From positions 663,415 through 727,414 of the forward strand of contig NZ_JADKYX010000001.1 of the NCBI RefSeq assembly GCF_016093545.1: 64,000 nt of DNA, in the 5' to 3' direction. The notes below the pieces were generated by a model. It worked only from the letters and a program-made list of their open reading frames with translations, searched no databases and had not been told where the DNA came from. The first letter of the stretch is position 1. Every line of letters starts with the position of its first letter. Of this stretch, positions 29,337-38,342 are shown one piece after another. The stretch is from Massilia rhizosphaerae. Its GTDB lineage: Bacteria; Pseudomonadota; Gammaproteobacteria; Burkholderiales; Burkholderiaceae_D. Position numbers and translations under genes: made by a program.

Positions 29337-30644
29337 TCAATAGCGCGGCGGGCGCTTGCGGATCAGGCGCGCGCTCTCCGACTCGAATTTGTGGACGGCC
29401 TGCGCCGGCGTCATGTAGCCGTACAGCGCGGCCGGCAGGAACTTCGACGCGATCGCTTCCAGCGGTCCCGCCGCTCCCATGTACCAGCCGTCCGGGTCAT
29501 ACACGACGTCGTTCGCGGCGGCGGCATACATCGCGTTCGGCATCAGGTTCTTCGCCGCGGCAGATTCCGCCACGGCCTTGTATGCCGGGATGTGGCCACC
29601 TTCGGCCCAAACGAGCGAGTGCTTGCCGACGTAGGCGACGAAGCGCAGCACGGCCCGCACCTTCTCCGGCGACAGTTCGTGGCCCGGGTTGGCCGGCAGC
29701 GCGAACGCGTGCGAGTCGGCCCACGTGGACGCGTTGGCGTACATGCGCGGCAGCGGCACGATGCCGTACTCGAAGCCCAGCGTGCCCGCCTTCGTCGCCC
29801 GCACCAGTTCCGGCACCTCCCACACGCCGTTCAGCATGAACACGGCATTGCCGCCCATGAACTGGCTCGTGGACGCCGGGTAGTCGAGGCCCGCCTGCGC
29901 ATAGCCGCGCAGGAACCAGTCGCTGATGCGCGCCAGCGTGGCCGCGCCGGCGGGGCCGTACGTGAAGCGGCCGTTCCGGATGATCGTGACGTCCTGCTGC
30001 GCCAGCATCGCCAGCCACAGGCGCCAGATCGCGTACGAGCTCTGGCTGCTTTCCATCGTCAGGCCGCGCCGGCCCGTGCGTGCGGTCGCCACGCGGAACG
30101 CGTCCGTGAGCGCGTCGACGCCGACGATCTTCTTCAGGTTGCCGTCCGCGTCCAGCAGGCCCGCCTTGGCGGCGAGCGTCTTGTTGTAGTACAGGACGAG
30201 CGGGTGCACGTCCAGCGGCACGGCATACGTCTTGCCCTCGTACTGCGCCTTGGCCCACTGGCGCGGCAGGTAGTCGGCGCCGGACAGGCCGGCCGCCGCC
30301 AGTTCGGATGGCGCGATCGGCCGCAGCACGCCGCCGCCGGCCAGGTTGACGATGCGCGACAGGTGGATGGTCGCGACGTCCGGCCCGGCGCCCACGACGG
30401 ACGCCGTGATCAGCTTCGTATAGAAGGGTTCGCCCCACCTGAGGGTCGTGCTGACCACGCGCACGTCGTGCTGGCTGGCGTTGAAGTCGTCGACCAGCGC
30501 CCGCATGCGCGCGCCGTCGCCGCCCGAAAGCAGCGTCCACATCCTGACTTCGACCTGCGCCCGCGCGGGGGCGCCTACGCCCGCCAGCACGAGGAACAGG
30601 ATCGCAACCAGCGCGGCGGCGCGCGGGAATCCGCGTCGCGCCAC
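29337..30644 (-). CDS. Periplasmic sugar-binding protein of the ABC importer
   Basis: 435 residues with a signal peptide ending in GVGAPARAQ. A family 1 solute-binding protein: VRMWTLLSGGDGARMRALVD, the ITASVVGAGPDVATIHLSRI segment, YAVPLDVHPLVLYYNKTLAA, and FMGGNAVFMLNGVWEVPEL. Delivers oligosaccharides to the permease pair. First gene of the transporter operon, with 40 bp between it and the GH2 gene upstream, so the two are probably co-transcribed. Confidence 0.92.
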   Translation of the reverse strand: MARRGFPRAAALVAILFLVLAGVGAPARAQVEVRMWTLLSGGDGARMRALVDDFNASQHDVRVVSTTLRWGEPFYTKLITASVVGAGPDVATIHLSRIVNLAGGGVLRPIAPSELAAAGLSGADYLPRQWAKAQYEGKTYAVPLDVHPLVLYYNKTLAAKAGLLDADGNLKKIVGVDALTDAFRVATARTGRRGLTMESSQSSYAIWRLWLAMLAQQDVTIIRNGRFTYGPAGAATLARISDWFLRGYAQAGLDYPASTSQFMGGNAVFMLNGVWEVPELVRATKAGTLGFEYGIVPLPRMYANASTWADSHAFALPANPGHELSPEKVRAVLRFVAYVGKHSLVWAEGGHIPAYKAVAESAAAKNLMPNAMYAAAANDVVYDPDGWYMGAAGPLEAIASKFLPAALYGYMTPAQAVHKFESESARLIRKRPPRY

Positions 30645-30684
30645 GTCGTCTCCTTGTCGGTTCGTTGCGGCGCGCGCGGCCGGG

Positions 30685-32694
30685 TCAAGCTGCCTTGCGC
30701 CGGGCGCGCGCGCCGGGAGCGCCCCGCCCGCGACGTTCGAAGCCCGGCGGCCCCGCGGACGGTCCAGGCTTCGTCGGCGGCACCTCGGGTTCCGCCACCG
30801 GCAGGGACTGGCGCTCTCCCGGATAGGCTAGCACTTCCGCCGTTTCTCCGACGCGCGTCCACTCGACCGGGAAATCGGGCCCCCGCCGCGCGCGCCAGCG
30901 CTGGCTGTGGCCGAGGGGATCCAGCACCCAGTCCTGCAGGTGCGCCTGCGGCCCGCGCGTGGCCTGGGCCAGCGCCTCGATGGGCGCCTTGGGCACGCGG
31001 TCTTCCGTCAACAGGCCGTTCTGTTCGAGGAAGGTGTCGGTCAACTGGGTGTAGCAGAAGCCGGACAGCGGCCGGCACGCGTGGACGGCCGCCATCAGTT
31101 GCTGGTAGCGGGCCAGCAATTCCTTGCCGTCCCTGGCGACGGAATAGCCCCAGCCCGACTCGGTGCCGGCTTTCATCATCGCAATGCCGCCGAATTCGGA
31201 CAGGAACAGCGGCCGGCCGACGCCCGTGAAGCCGTCGATGACGAGCCGGCGCCGGTCCGGCTGCACGTGTTCCAGCGTGTAGGCGACGGCGTCGCGGCTG
31301 CCGTAGCGTTCCAGCAGCACGGCCGGGTCCTGCTCGTAGTCGTGCACGCAGACGAGGTCGCCGCACGGCATCTCCCAGCCGTCGTTGCCGACGACGGGCC
31401 GCGTGCCGTCCAGCGCCCGCGTCATGTGGTACAGCGCGCGCACGAAGTCGACCTGGCGGCGGTCGTTCATCAGCTCCGGCACGCCCCACGACTCGTTGGT
31501 CGGCACCCACGCGACGATGCACGGGTGCGAGATGTCGCGCTCGACCAGCTCCTTCCACTCTTCCATCACGCCGTGGATCGTCGCGCTGGAAAAGCCGTAC
31601 GCGGACGGCATCTCGCCCCACACGCACAGTCCGAGCACGTCGCACCAGTACAGCCAGCGCGGGTCCTCGGACTTCTGGTGCTTGCGCACGCCGTTGAAGC
31701 CGAGGCGCTTGATCAGCAAGACGTCCTGGCGCAGCTGGTCGCTCGACGCGACCATCAGGCTGTCCGGCCAGTAGCCCTGGTCGAGCACCATGCGCAGGAA
31801 GTAAGGCCGGCTGTTCAGGACGAAGCGGTCGCCCTCGACGCTGACCGTGCGCAGCGCCGTGTAGCTCTGCACGCTGTCGATCAGGCTGCCGTCGGCGGCG
31901 CGGATCTCGACCTCGGCGTCGATCAGCTGCGGGCTTTCCGGGCACCACATCCACAGGCCGCGGGCGTCGTCGATGCCGGGATCCGGCAACTGGAAGATGC
32001 GCGACAGGCGCGGCCCCGTCAGCAGGCAGCGGTCGGCCACGAGCAGGCGCCCGCCCAGCTTCAGCGTCACGTTGGCCATGCCGCCTTCCGGCACGTGGGC
32101 GATGTCGGCGTCCAGGCGGATCTGCCAGGCGGCGACGTCGGCCGTCCAGCGCAGCTGCGCCACGTGGGCGCGCGGCACCTTCTCGATCCAGACGGTGCGC
32201 CAGATGCCGCTCGTGCGTGGATACCAGATCTTGTGCGGCTCGGCCTCCCAGTCCATCTTGCCACGCGCCTTGTGCATGTCCTGCGGGTCGTCCTCGGCCT
32301 GCACGGCGATCTCGAGGATCGAGCCGTCCAGGTGGCGCGTGACGTCGATGGAAAACGGGCTGTGGCCGCCCCGGTGTTCGATGGCGAAGCGGCCGTTGAT
32401 CCACACGCGGGCCCGGTAGTTGACGGCGCCGAAGTGCAGCATCAGCCGCTCCTCCGGACCCGGCACGAGGGCGGGATCGAGCTGGATCTGGCGCTTGTAC
32501 CACACGCGCCGGCGGAAACCGCGGTCGTGCACGCCGCTGGCGCGCGCCTCGGGCGGGTATGGGACGTTGATCGTCCGGTCGAACGGCACGTCGGCCGGAT
32601 CGACGTACAGGGCGGCGTCGTCGAGCATGGCCTGCCAGGGGCCGTCGAGGCTGCGCCAGGCGGCGCGCCGCAATTGTGGGCGGGGATATTCCAC
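30685..32694 (-). CDS. Glycoside hydrolase family 2, cytoplasmic
   Basis: 669 residues, no signal peptide. GH2 order: sugar-binding jelly roll (WRSLDGPWQAMLDD, WYKRQIQLD, VNYRARVWINGRF), Ig-like domain, TIM barrel (about 290-590) with acid/base Glu 401 in WVPTNESWG and nucleophile Glu 500 in FLSEFGG. Retaining exo-enzymes of this family act on beta-galactosides, beta-glucuronides, beta-mannosides or alpha-L-arabinosides; the closing ~60 residues are Pro/Arg-rich and unusual. Together with an ABC importer and secreted GH43 it suits a pentose- or galactose-containing hemicellulose fragment. Confidence 0.87.
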   Translation of the reverse strand: MEYPRPQLRRAAWRSLDGPWQAMLDDAALYVDPADVPFDRTINVPYPPEARASGVHDRGFRRRVWYKRQIQLDPALVPGPEERLMLHFGAVNYRARVWINGRFAIEHRGGHSPFSIDVTRHLDGSILEIAVQAEDDPQDMHKARGKMDWEAEPHKIWYPRTSGIWRTVWIEKVPRAHVAQLRWTADVAAWQIRLDADIAHVPEGGMANVTLKLGGRLLVADRCLLTGPRLSRIFQLPDPGIDDARGLWMWCPESPQLIDAEVEIRAADGSLIDSVQSYTALRTVSVEGDRFVLNSRPYFLRMVLDQGYWPDSLMVASSDQLRQDVLLIKRLGFNGVRKHQKSEDPRWLYWCDVLGLCVWGEMPSAYGFSSATIHGVMEEWKELVERDISHPCIVAWVPTNESWGVPELMNDRRQVDFVRALYHMTRALDGTRPVVGNDGWEMPCGDLVCVHDYEQDPAVLLERYGSRDAVAYTLEHVQPDRRRLVIDGFTGVGRPLFLSEFGGIAMMKAGTESGWGYSVARDGKELLARYQQLMAAVHACRPLSGFCYTQLTDTFLEQNGLLTEDRVPKAPIEALAQATRGPQAHLQDWVLDPLGHSQRWRARRGPDFPVEWTRVGETAEVLAYPGERQSLPVAEPEVPPTKPGPSAGPPGFERRGRGAPGARARRKAA

Positions 32695-32804
32695 GTTTGC
32701 GCTCCTTCGCTTCGTGTTGCTGCTTTCGACCTACTCTATGAGCCGCATCGGCCGCACGCAAGTCCTTTCACTGCCGGTTACAAAGGGATACCAACGGCGT
32801 CGCG

Positions 32805-34607
32805 TCATTGAGACAGGCGGGACACGGCCACGCGAGAAAACACGGCGCGCTGCCCTGCGCCACCCATCGCCACCAAGCCCAGCCGCGCATCCCGGCCGAG
32901 GCGGTGGACCCACGTGCCGCCGCCGACCCAGGTGCGCCCATCGCGGCTCGAATACGCCGTATAACGCTCATCCCCCCCGGCGCGGTGGACGTCGAGCCGC
33001 AACCACGTCGTCGCGCCCGGCGTGCCCACGACCGTGTTGCCGTAGCGCGGATAGTGCGCCGGCACGGGCGCCATCTCCTTCGCGAACTCGACCTGGTGCA
33101 GGCCGCCGTGCGCCAGCGCGACGAGCTTCACGTAATTATCGTCGTCGCGCATCACGACGAGGCCTGCCTGCACGGGCGCGGCGCAGCAGGCGTGGGGCAC
33201 GTCCAGCCTGACCTGCGCCTCGATCCGGTAGTCGCCGTCCGGCAGCGCCGTTTGCAGCACGCCGGCCGTGTTCGTGCCCACGTGCAGGTCGGCCGCCTGC
33301 GTCGCCCACGCCAGGCCGCCGGGACCGACGGACCAGGTGCCGTCGGCCGGCGCACGCCGCCACGTCCAGCGCGCGTCCAGCTGCGCGCCGTCGAACGTGT
33401 CGCTCCACAGCGGCCGCGCCGCTTCGGCCGGCGCCGCCGGGGCGACAAGCGCACGCGGATGCGTGCCCGGCGCCGCCGCCGGCGCGGGACGGGGCGCGTC
33501 GCTGGGGGCACCGCGCGCGACCGGCCAGCCGTCGACCCAGTCGATGCGGTCGAGCAGCGCGACGCGCCGCGTCAGCTTGTCGGCCGCGCTGAAGAACGGC
33601 GCGCCCACGTCGATGCCGTGGTAGATCGTCCACCACTGCCCGGAGGCGTCGGGAAACACGGTGTTGTGGCCGACGCCAACCCACCGGTTGCCGTTCTGGA
33701 ACAGGACGGGCGTGCCGCCCGCGTAGGAATCGGCCATGTCCTGGCCCAGCCGGTCGAGGAACGGTCCGGCCGGCGTGCGCGCACGGCCCACGTAGACCGC
33801 GTATCCCGTCAGCGGGCCGTTGCAGCAATCCGTCGTGGAGGCGAACAGATACCACCAGCCGTCGTGCTTGACGACCTCTGCCCCCTCGTAGCGCCAGGCG
33901 GCACCGACCTTGCGCGACGTGCCTTCGACGGCGAAGCCGTTGCGCCGCAGCGGCTGCACGAACACGCCGCCGCCGTAGCTGCCGTAGTAGATCCACTTGC
34001 GGCCGCCGTCCTCGACGACTTTCGGATCGAACGTCCACAGGAAATCGCAGCCGGGCCCCGCGCGCCGCGGCGGCACGACGGGTGCGGCCGCCGGCACCCA
34101 CGGGCCGGCCGGATTGTCCGCGACGGCCACGCCGATGGCGCTGTCCTTCGCGCATCCCGCTTGCGGGCTGTGCGCGTCCGCCACGTCCGTCACCGTGAAG
34201 TACAGGTAATAGTGGCCGTTCAGGAATTCCGGTTCCGGCGCCCACAGGCCGGACGCCGGCGCCGCCAGCCCGGCCGGACGGCCCGCGAACGCGTCCCCCA
34301 CGTAGCGCCAGTCGATAAGATCCGTCGACCGGTAGATGGCGATCATGTGGAAATGCCAAGGTCCCCGCTCGGCCTCGAGCGGGCGCTCGGTCTTGCTGAC
34401 GGGGTCGCCCGTGCAATACAGATACCACGTCGGCGCGCGGGCGCGCGGGTCGCGCAGGACGGCCGGGTCGGCGCAGTTCTGGGCGAGCTCGCCGTTCGCC
34501 AGGCGCACCGGCAGCGGATTGCGGTAGGTGGCCGGCGGCCCGGCCCATGCGGCGGCGCACAGGAGCAGCGCCGGCAGGCATGCCCCGGGATGACTCGGCA
34601 ATCGCAT
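32805..34607 (-). CDS. Secreted glycoside hydrolase family 43 with C-terminal lectin-like domain
   Basis: 600 residues from MRLPSHPGACLPALLLCAAA behind GGAGGGATCG, with a signal peptide ending AAAWA. Residues 25-330 form a GH43 propeller: base Asp in NCADPAVLRDP, GLWAPEPEFLNGHYYLYFT, Asp in FLWTFDPKVVEDGGRKWIYY, GHNTVFPDASGQWWTIYHG. A Pro/Ala linker (about 345-385) leads to a concanavalin-like beta-sandwich (GH43 C-terminal domain) with LVVMRDDDNYVKLVAL. The arabinanase-like DP blade suggests action on arabinan or arabinoxylan. The 110 bp to the GH2 gene contain only a weak GGTTAC/GATACC inverted repeat. Confidence 0.86.
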   Translation of the reverse strand: MRLPSHPGACLPALLLCAAAWAGPPATYRNPLPVRLANGELAQNCADPAVLRDPRARAPTWYLYCTGDPVSKTERPLEAERGPWHFHMIAIYRSTDLIDWRYVGDAFAGRPAGLAAPASGLWAPEPEFLNGHYYLYFTVTDVADAHSPQAGCAKDSAIGVAVADNPAGPWVPAAAPVVPPRRAGPGCDFLWTFDPKVVEDGGRKWIYYGSYGGGVFVQPLRRNGFAVEGTSRKVGAAWRYEGAEVVKHDGWWYLFASTTDCCNGPLTGYAVYVGRARTPAGPFLDRLGQDMADSYAGGTPVLFQNGNRWVGVGHNTVFPDASGQWWTIYHGIDVGAPFFSAADKLTRRVALLDRIDWVDGWPVARGAPSDAPRPAPAAAPGTHPRALVAPAAPAEAARPLWSDTFDGAQLDARWTWRRAPADGTWSVGPGGLAWATQAADLHVGTNTAGVLQTALPDGDYRIEAQVRLDVPHACCAAPVQAGLVVMRDDDNYVKLVALAHGGLHQVEFAKEMAPVPAHYPRYGNTVVGTPGATTWLRLDVHRAGGDERYTAYSSRDGRTWVGGGTWVHRLGRDARLGLVAMGGAGQRAVFSRVAVSRLSQ

Positions 34608-34753
34608 CGATCCCTCCGTGGTCGTAGCCGCGGAGCTTAGCGCAAGCCGACCCGGCGGGCTGCACGGTTGGCAATCCTGTATTTGGCCCGGGCGCGGGAC
34701 CGTGCGCTCTGGTATCATGACGGTTGTTTCCGCTTCGAATCCGCACGCCAACG

Positions 34754-35293
34754 ATGCACACGAGGATGTCCACCCGCACGGCCGCGCTGCTGGCCAGCGT
34801 CCTGCTGAGCGCGGGCACGGCCGCGGCAAAGGACGCGACCCTGCGCCCCTGGACCGCCCGCCGGCCGATGCCCGCCCTGCAGGTCACGACCGTGGACGGC
34901 CAGCCGTGGGATCTCGCGGCGCTGCGCGGCAAGGTCGTCGTCGTGAACTTCTGGGCCAGCTGGTGCGGGCCCTGCGTCGACGAACTGCCCGTGCTGGGCG
35001 CGCTGGCGGGACGCGACGGGGTCGCGGTCGTCGGCGTCAACTACAAGGAAGCGCTCGACACGATCGAGCGCTTCACGCAAGCGCATCCGCTGGGTTATCC
35101 GGTGCTGCGCGACCGCACCGGCGACGCGTTCAAGCGCTGGACGCCGGGCGTGATGCCGACGACGGTCCTCGTCGACCGCGCGGGGCGCGCGCGCTGGCGC
35201 ACGGTGGGCGAGATCCCGCCCGGCGACACGAAACTGCGCGCCGCCATCGACGCGCTGCTGGCCGAACCGAACCGAACACACAACCAAAAATAG
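34754..35293 (+). CDS. TlpA-like periplasmic thioredoxin
   Basis: 179 residues if started at MHTRMSTRTAALLASVLLSA; 34766 is equally possible (GAGG directly precedes it, too close to be a good site). Signal peptide cleaves near GTAAAKD. A thioredoxin fold with WASWCGPCVDELPVLG (redox-active CxxC) and cis-Pro loop VMPTTVLVD. Such proteins reduce or transfer disulfides in the periplasm. Heads an operon with a transglutaminase-like protein, merT and merP, which suggests handling of thiol-reactive metals or maturation of the Cys-rich transporter. Confidence 0.85.
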   Translation: MHTRMSTRTAALLASVLLSAGTAAAKDATLRPWTARRPMPALQVTTVDGQPWDLAALRGKVVVVNFWASWCGPCVDELPVLGALAGRDGVAVVGVNYKEALDTIERFTQAHPLGYPVLRDRTGDAFKRWTPGVMPTTVLVDRAGRARWRTVGEIPPGDTKLRAAIDALLAEPNRTHNQK

Positions 35294-35302
35294 GGAATTC
35301 GC

Positions 35303-36421
35303 ATGCAAGACTTCAAAACGTCATCGTCCCGCCGTTCGCTGCTGAAAGCGGCCGGCGGCCTCGCCCTGGCCTCCGCCCTGCCGCGCACCGTGCTGGCGGC
35401 CCAGGAGCCGGAACGCCACTTCGATCCGCGCCCGGGCGACTGGAAGGGCTACGAGGTGACGACGAAGGTCGCCCTGCAGCGGGCGTCCGGTCCGTCGACC
35501 GTGTGGGTTCCGCTGCCGTCCATCGACACGGAATGGCAGCGCAGCCTGTCGAACAACTGGTCCGGCAACGCGACGAAGGCGCACGTGGAAACCGATCCGC
35601 ACTACGGCGCCCGCTTCCTCGTCGCCGAATTCGACGGCAGCGCGCCGCCGCTGCTCGAAGTGGTGTCGCGCGTGCAGACCCGCGACCGCGCCGCCGACTG
35701 GAAGACCCGCACCCCGGGCACCGAGGACGCCGCAGACCTGCGCCTTTGGCTGCAACCCACCGACCTGATGCCGCTGAACGGCATCGTCAAGAAGACGTCG
35801 CTGACGATCACCAAGGGCGCGCGCACGGACGAGGAAAAAGTCCAGCGCATCTACGACTGGATCGTGCTGAACACGTTCCGCGAGCCGAAGGTGAAGGGCT
35901 GCGGCACGGGCGACATCAAGACCATGCTGGAAACGGGCAACTTCGGCGGCAAGTGCGCCGACCTGAACGGCCTGTTCGTGGGCCTGTGCCGCGCGTCCGG
36001 CGTGCCGGCGCGCGACGTCTACGGCATCCGCATCGCGCCCAGCGCCTTCGGCTACCGCGAACTGGGCGGCAAGCCGGCCGCGCTGCAAGGCGCCCAGCAC
36101 TGCCGCGCCGAGGTCTACCTGAAGCAGCACGGCTGGGTCGCGATGGACCCGGCTGACGTGGCCAAGGTCATGCGCATGGAGACGCCGCACTGGATCAAGG
36201 ATCCGGACGATCCCGTCGTCGCCCCCGTCAAGCGCGCGCTGTTCGGCGGCTGGGAAGGCAACTGGATGGGCTATAACTTCGCCCACGACGTGCGCCTGCC
36301 GGGTTCCGCCGCCGGCAAGCTCGGCTTCCTGATGTACCCGCAGGCGCAGAGCCGCGGCGAGGCGTACGACTCGCTCGACCCGAACGCGTTCAAGTACACG
36401 ATCACGTCGCGCGCGCTCTGA
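35303..36421 (+). CDS. Exported transglutaminase-like cysteine protein
   Basis: 372 residues. The N-terminus is a Tat-type signal (SSSRRSLLKAAGGLALASAL, then TVLA). The transglutaminase/protease-like core has the catalytic triad Cys 218 (GGKCADLNGLFVGLCRASGV), His 266 (AQHCRAEVYL) and Asp 282 (AMDPADV). Family members cross-link, deamidate or cleave peptides. It starts 9 bp after the thioredoxin gene and 7 bp before merT. Substrate unknown. Confidence 0.85.
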   Translation: MQDFKTSSSRRSLLKAAGGLALASALPRTVLAAQEPERHFDPRPGDWKGYEVTTKVALQRASGPSTVWVPLPSIDTEWQRSLSNNWSGNATKAHVETDPHYGARFLVAEFDGSAPPLLEVVSRVQTRDRAADWKTRTPGTEDAADLRLWLQPTDLMPLNGIVKKTSLTITKGARTDEEKVQRIYDWIVLNTFREPKVKGCGTGDIKTMLETGNFGGKCADLNGLFVGLCRASGVPARDVYGIRIAPSAFGYRELGGKPAALQGAQHCRAEVYLKQHGWVAMDPADVAKVMRMETPHWIKDPDDPVVAPVKRALFGGWEGNWMGYNFAHDVRLPGSAAGKLGFLMYPQAQSRGEAYDSLDPNAFKYTITSRAL

Positions 36422-36428
36422 TCCGGCC

Positions 36429-36800
36429 ATGCCCACGCTCGCCCGCCAACCCGCCCATGCCGAACGCAAGGCCGGCCGCCTGATCGCGGTCGCCGTGCTG
36501 GCGTCGCTGCTGGCGTCCACGTGCTGCGTGGTGCCGCTCGTGCTCGTGCTGGTGGGCGTGACGGGCGCGTGGATGGCCAATCTGCAGGCCCTGAAACCCG
36601 TCACGCCGTATGCCGTCGCGCTCACCGTCGGCGCGCTGGGGTGGGCGGGCTGGCTCGTGTTCCGTCCGGCCCGCGCCTGCGACCTGGCGGACGGCGCCTG
36701 CGCGACGACGCGCCCGCTGATGCGCCGCGTGTTCGTCGCCTGCGCGCTGTTCGTCGCGCTGTTGCTCGGATTTCCGCTGATCGCCCCGTTGTTTTATTGA
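36429..36800 (+). CDS. merT: Mercuric ion transporter MerT
   Basis: 123 residues with three membrane segments. The vicinal Cys pair in LASTCCVVPLVLVLVG (first helix) and the second pair in CDLADGAC on the cytoplasmic loop are the MerT metal relay. Brings Hg(II) passed on by MerP through the inner membrane. Normally part of merRTPA; here no merR or merA is near. Confidence 0.88.
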   Translation: MPTLARQPAHAERKAGRLIAVAVLASLLASTCCVVPLVLVLVGVTGAWMANLQALKPVTPYAVALTVGALGWAGWLVFRPARACDLADGACATTRPLMRRVFVACALFVALLLGFPLIAPLFY

Positions 36801-36812
36801 GGACAGCTCATC

Positions 36813-37100
36813 ATGAAACTCTCCCGCACCCTCGCCTTCCTCGCCCTGGCCGCGACGTCCTCGCTGGCCGCGGCCAAGCAGCAGACCGTCATGCTCACCG
36901 TGCCGACGATGGACTGCGCCACCTGCCCCATCACGATCAAGACGGCGCTGTCGAAAGTGCCGGGCGTGGCGAAGGTGAAGGTCAGCTACGAGAAGCGCGA
37001 AGCCGTGATCGTCTACGACGACGCCAAGACCACCGTCGCCGACCTCAAGAAGGCGACCGAGGACGTCGGCTATCCGGCGATGCTCAAGACCCCGCGCTGA
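36813..37100 (+). CDS. merP: Periplasmic mercury-binding protein MerP
   Basis: 95 residues: a signal peptide (LAFLALAATSSLAAAK) and one heavy-metal-associated domain with the metal site TMDCATCPITIK. Scavenges Hg(II) in the periplasm and hands it to MerT. GAGGACAG ribosome binding site, 12 bp after merT. Last gene of the unit; converges on the serine-hydrolase gene 18 bp away. Confidence 0.9.
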   Translation: MKLSRTLAFLALAATSSLAAAKQQTVMLTVPTMDCATCPITIKTALSKVPGVAKVKVSYEKREAVIVYDDAKTTVADLKKATEDVGYPAMLKTPR

Positions 37101-37118
37101 GCCCGCGGCACCCGCCGT

Positions 37119-38264
37119 TCAGGGTGCCTCCATCCAGTCGTATTCCCAGCTCCACGGCATGTCGTCGGGACCGAGGGCCTGCCGGCCCAGTTCCGGATAC
37201 AGCCGCTCCGCGCGCACGTCGTTGGACAACATCACGACGCAGCGCTGCCCCGTCTCCATGCACAGCACGAAGTCGGCCGTCGTGTCGTCGTGCCCACCCT
37301 TGAACCAGGCCGGACCCGAGCGATCCTCGAAGGTGACGACGCCGAGGCTCGCCGCCAGCTTTTGCGGCCACGCGACGTCGCCCGCGGCCAGCGTGGGAAA
37401 CTGGTGGCGCGTCGCGATGGGGAGCCAGCCCGTCGCGAACGCGGCGCGCGTGTCCGGGCGCAGGCCGTCGCCGCGCATGATGCCGGCCCACAGCTTCGCC
37501 TGGTCCGCGATCGTCGTGTCCATCGCGGCCGCCACCCGCACCCGGTAATGCCGCTCGTGCGGCTGCACGGCCCCGTCGAAGCCGTAACCGTCGGCCACGT
37601 TGTCCGCGAAGGACGCGCGCCAATGCATGCTCGTGTGGCGCATGCCGAAGCGCTCGAACACGCGGCGCCGCATCTCGTCGCCGACGTCCAGGCCGAGGCC
37701 CCGCTCGACGATCAGCTGCAGCAGCATATAGCCCTCGCCGGAATAGGCGTAGCGCGTGCCCGGGTCGAAGTGGATGTGCAGGCGGCCGTCGGGCTCCTGC
37801 CAGCGGAAGCCGGCGAAGCCGCCGCCGTGCGCCAGCAGCATGCGCGGCGTGACGGTGCGCCAGCGCGGGTCGCCCGCCAAGCCGGAGAAATCGAAGGGAC
37901 GCTCGCGGTAGGAAGGCAGCGGATGCGGCAGCAGTGTCGCGACCGGCGCGTCGAGGTCCAGCTTCCCCTCGTCCGCCAGTTGCAGCAGCATGTACGCGAA
38001 CGCGGGTTGCGCGAGGGAGACGCCGGCCATGACCGTGTCCGGCGTCAGCGGCTGGCCGAGGGCGGCATTGCGCGTGCCGAACACCCGCACTTTGGCGACC
38101 TGGCCGTTTTCGATCGTGGCCAGCGCCAGGCCCTGCACCTGTTCGCGCCGCATGACGCGCTGGATCTCGGGGTCGGACAGCGATTGCAGCGGCCGCAACG
38201 GCGGCGCGCAGCCCGCCAACGTCAATACCGACAACCCCGCCGCCCACCACATCCCCAACCACAT
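37119..38264 (-). CDS. Serine-hydrolase (beta-lactamase fold) lipoprotein with degenerate active site
   Basis: 381 residues from MWLGMWWAAGLSVLTLAGC, which has an ideal GGGAGG site; the ATG at 38318 does not. The lipobox LAGC marks a lipoprotein. The rest is a class C beta-lactamase-like fold: FGTRNAALGQPLTPDTVM, YSGEGYMLLQLIVERGLGLD, FERFGMRHTSMHW. In active relatives the nucleophile motif is SLSKPVFAY; here it is SLAQPAFAY (Ser 83, Gln 86), so the general-base Lys of SxxK is missing. The third motif is also altered (FKGGHDD). It is probably not a normal hydrolase; a binding role is possible. Confidence 0.82.
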   Translation of the reverse strand: MWLGMWWAAGLSVLTLAGCAPPLRPLQSLSDPEIQRVMRREQVQGLALATIENGQVAKVRVFGTRNAALGQPLTPDTVMAGVSLAQPAFAYMLLQLADEGKLDLDAPVATLLPHPLPSYRERPFDFSGLAGDPRWRTVTPRMLLAHGGGFAGFRWQEPDGRLHIHFDPGTRYAYSGEGYMLLQLIVERGLGLDVGDEMRRRVFERFGMRHTSMHWRASFADNVADGYGFDGAVQPHERHYRVRVAAAMDTTIADQAKLWAGIMRGDGLRPDTRAAFATGWLPIATRHQFPTLAAGDVAWPQKLAASLGVVTFEDRSGPAWFKGGHDDTTADFVLCMETGQRCVVMLSNDVRAERLYPELGRQALGPDDMPWSWEYDWMEAP

Positions 38265-38342
38265 GCACGCCTCCCAACCCGGTCCGGCACCGCACCGCGC
38301 GGCGCCACAACCCGACATGATGCCATGGGAGCGCTGACCGCG

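Noticed and set aside
32774..32790. Inverted repeat GGTTAC/GATACC between GH2 and GH43 as an operator
   Set aside because: Arms are imperfect and short, and no second copy was seen near other sugar genes in the window.
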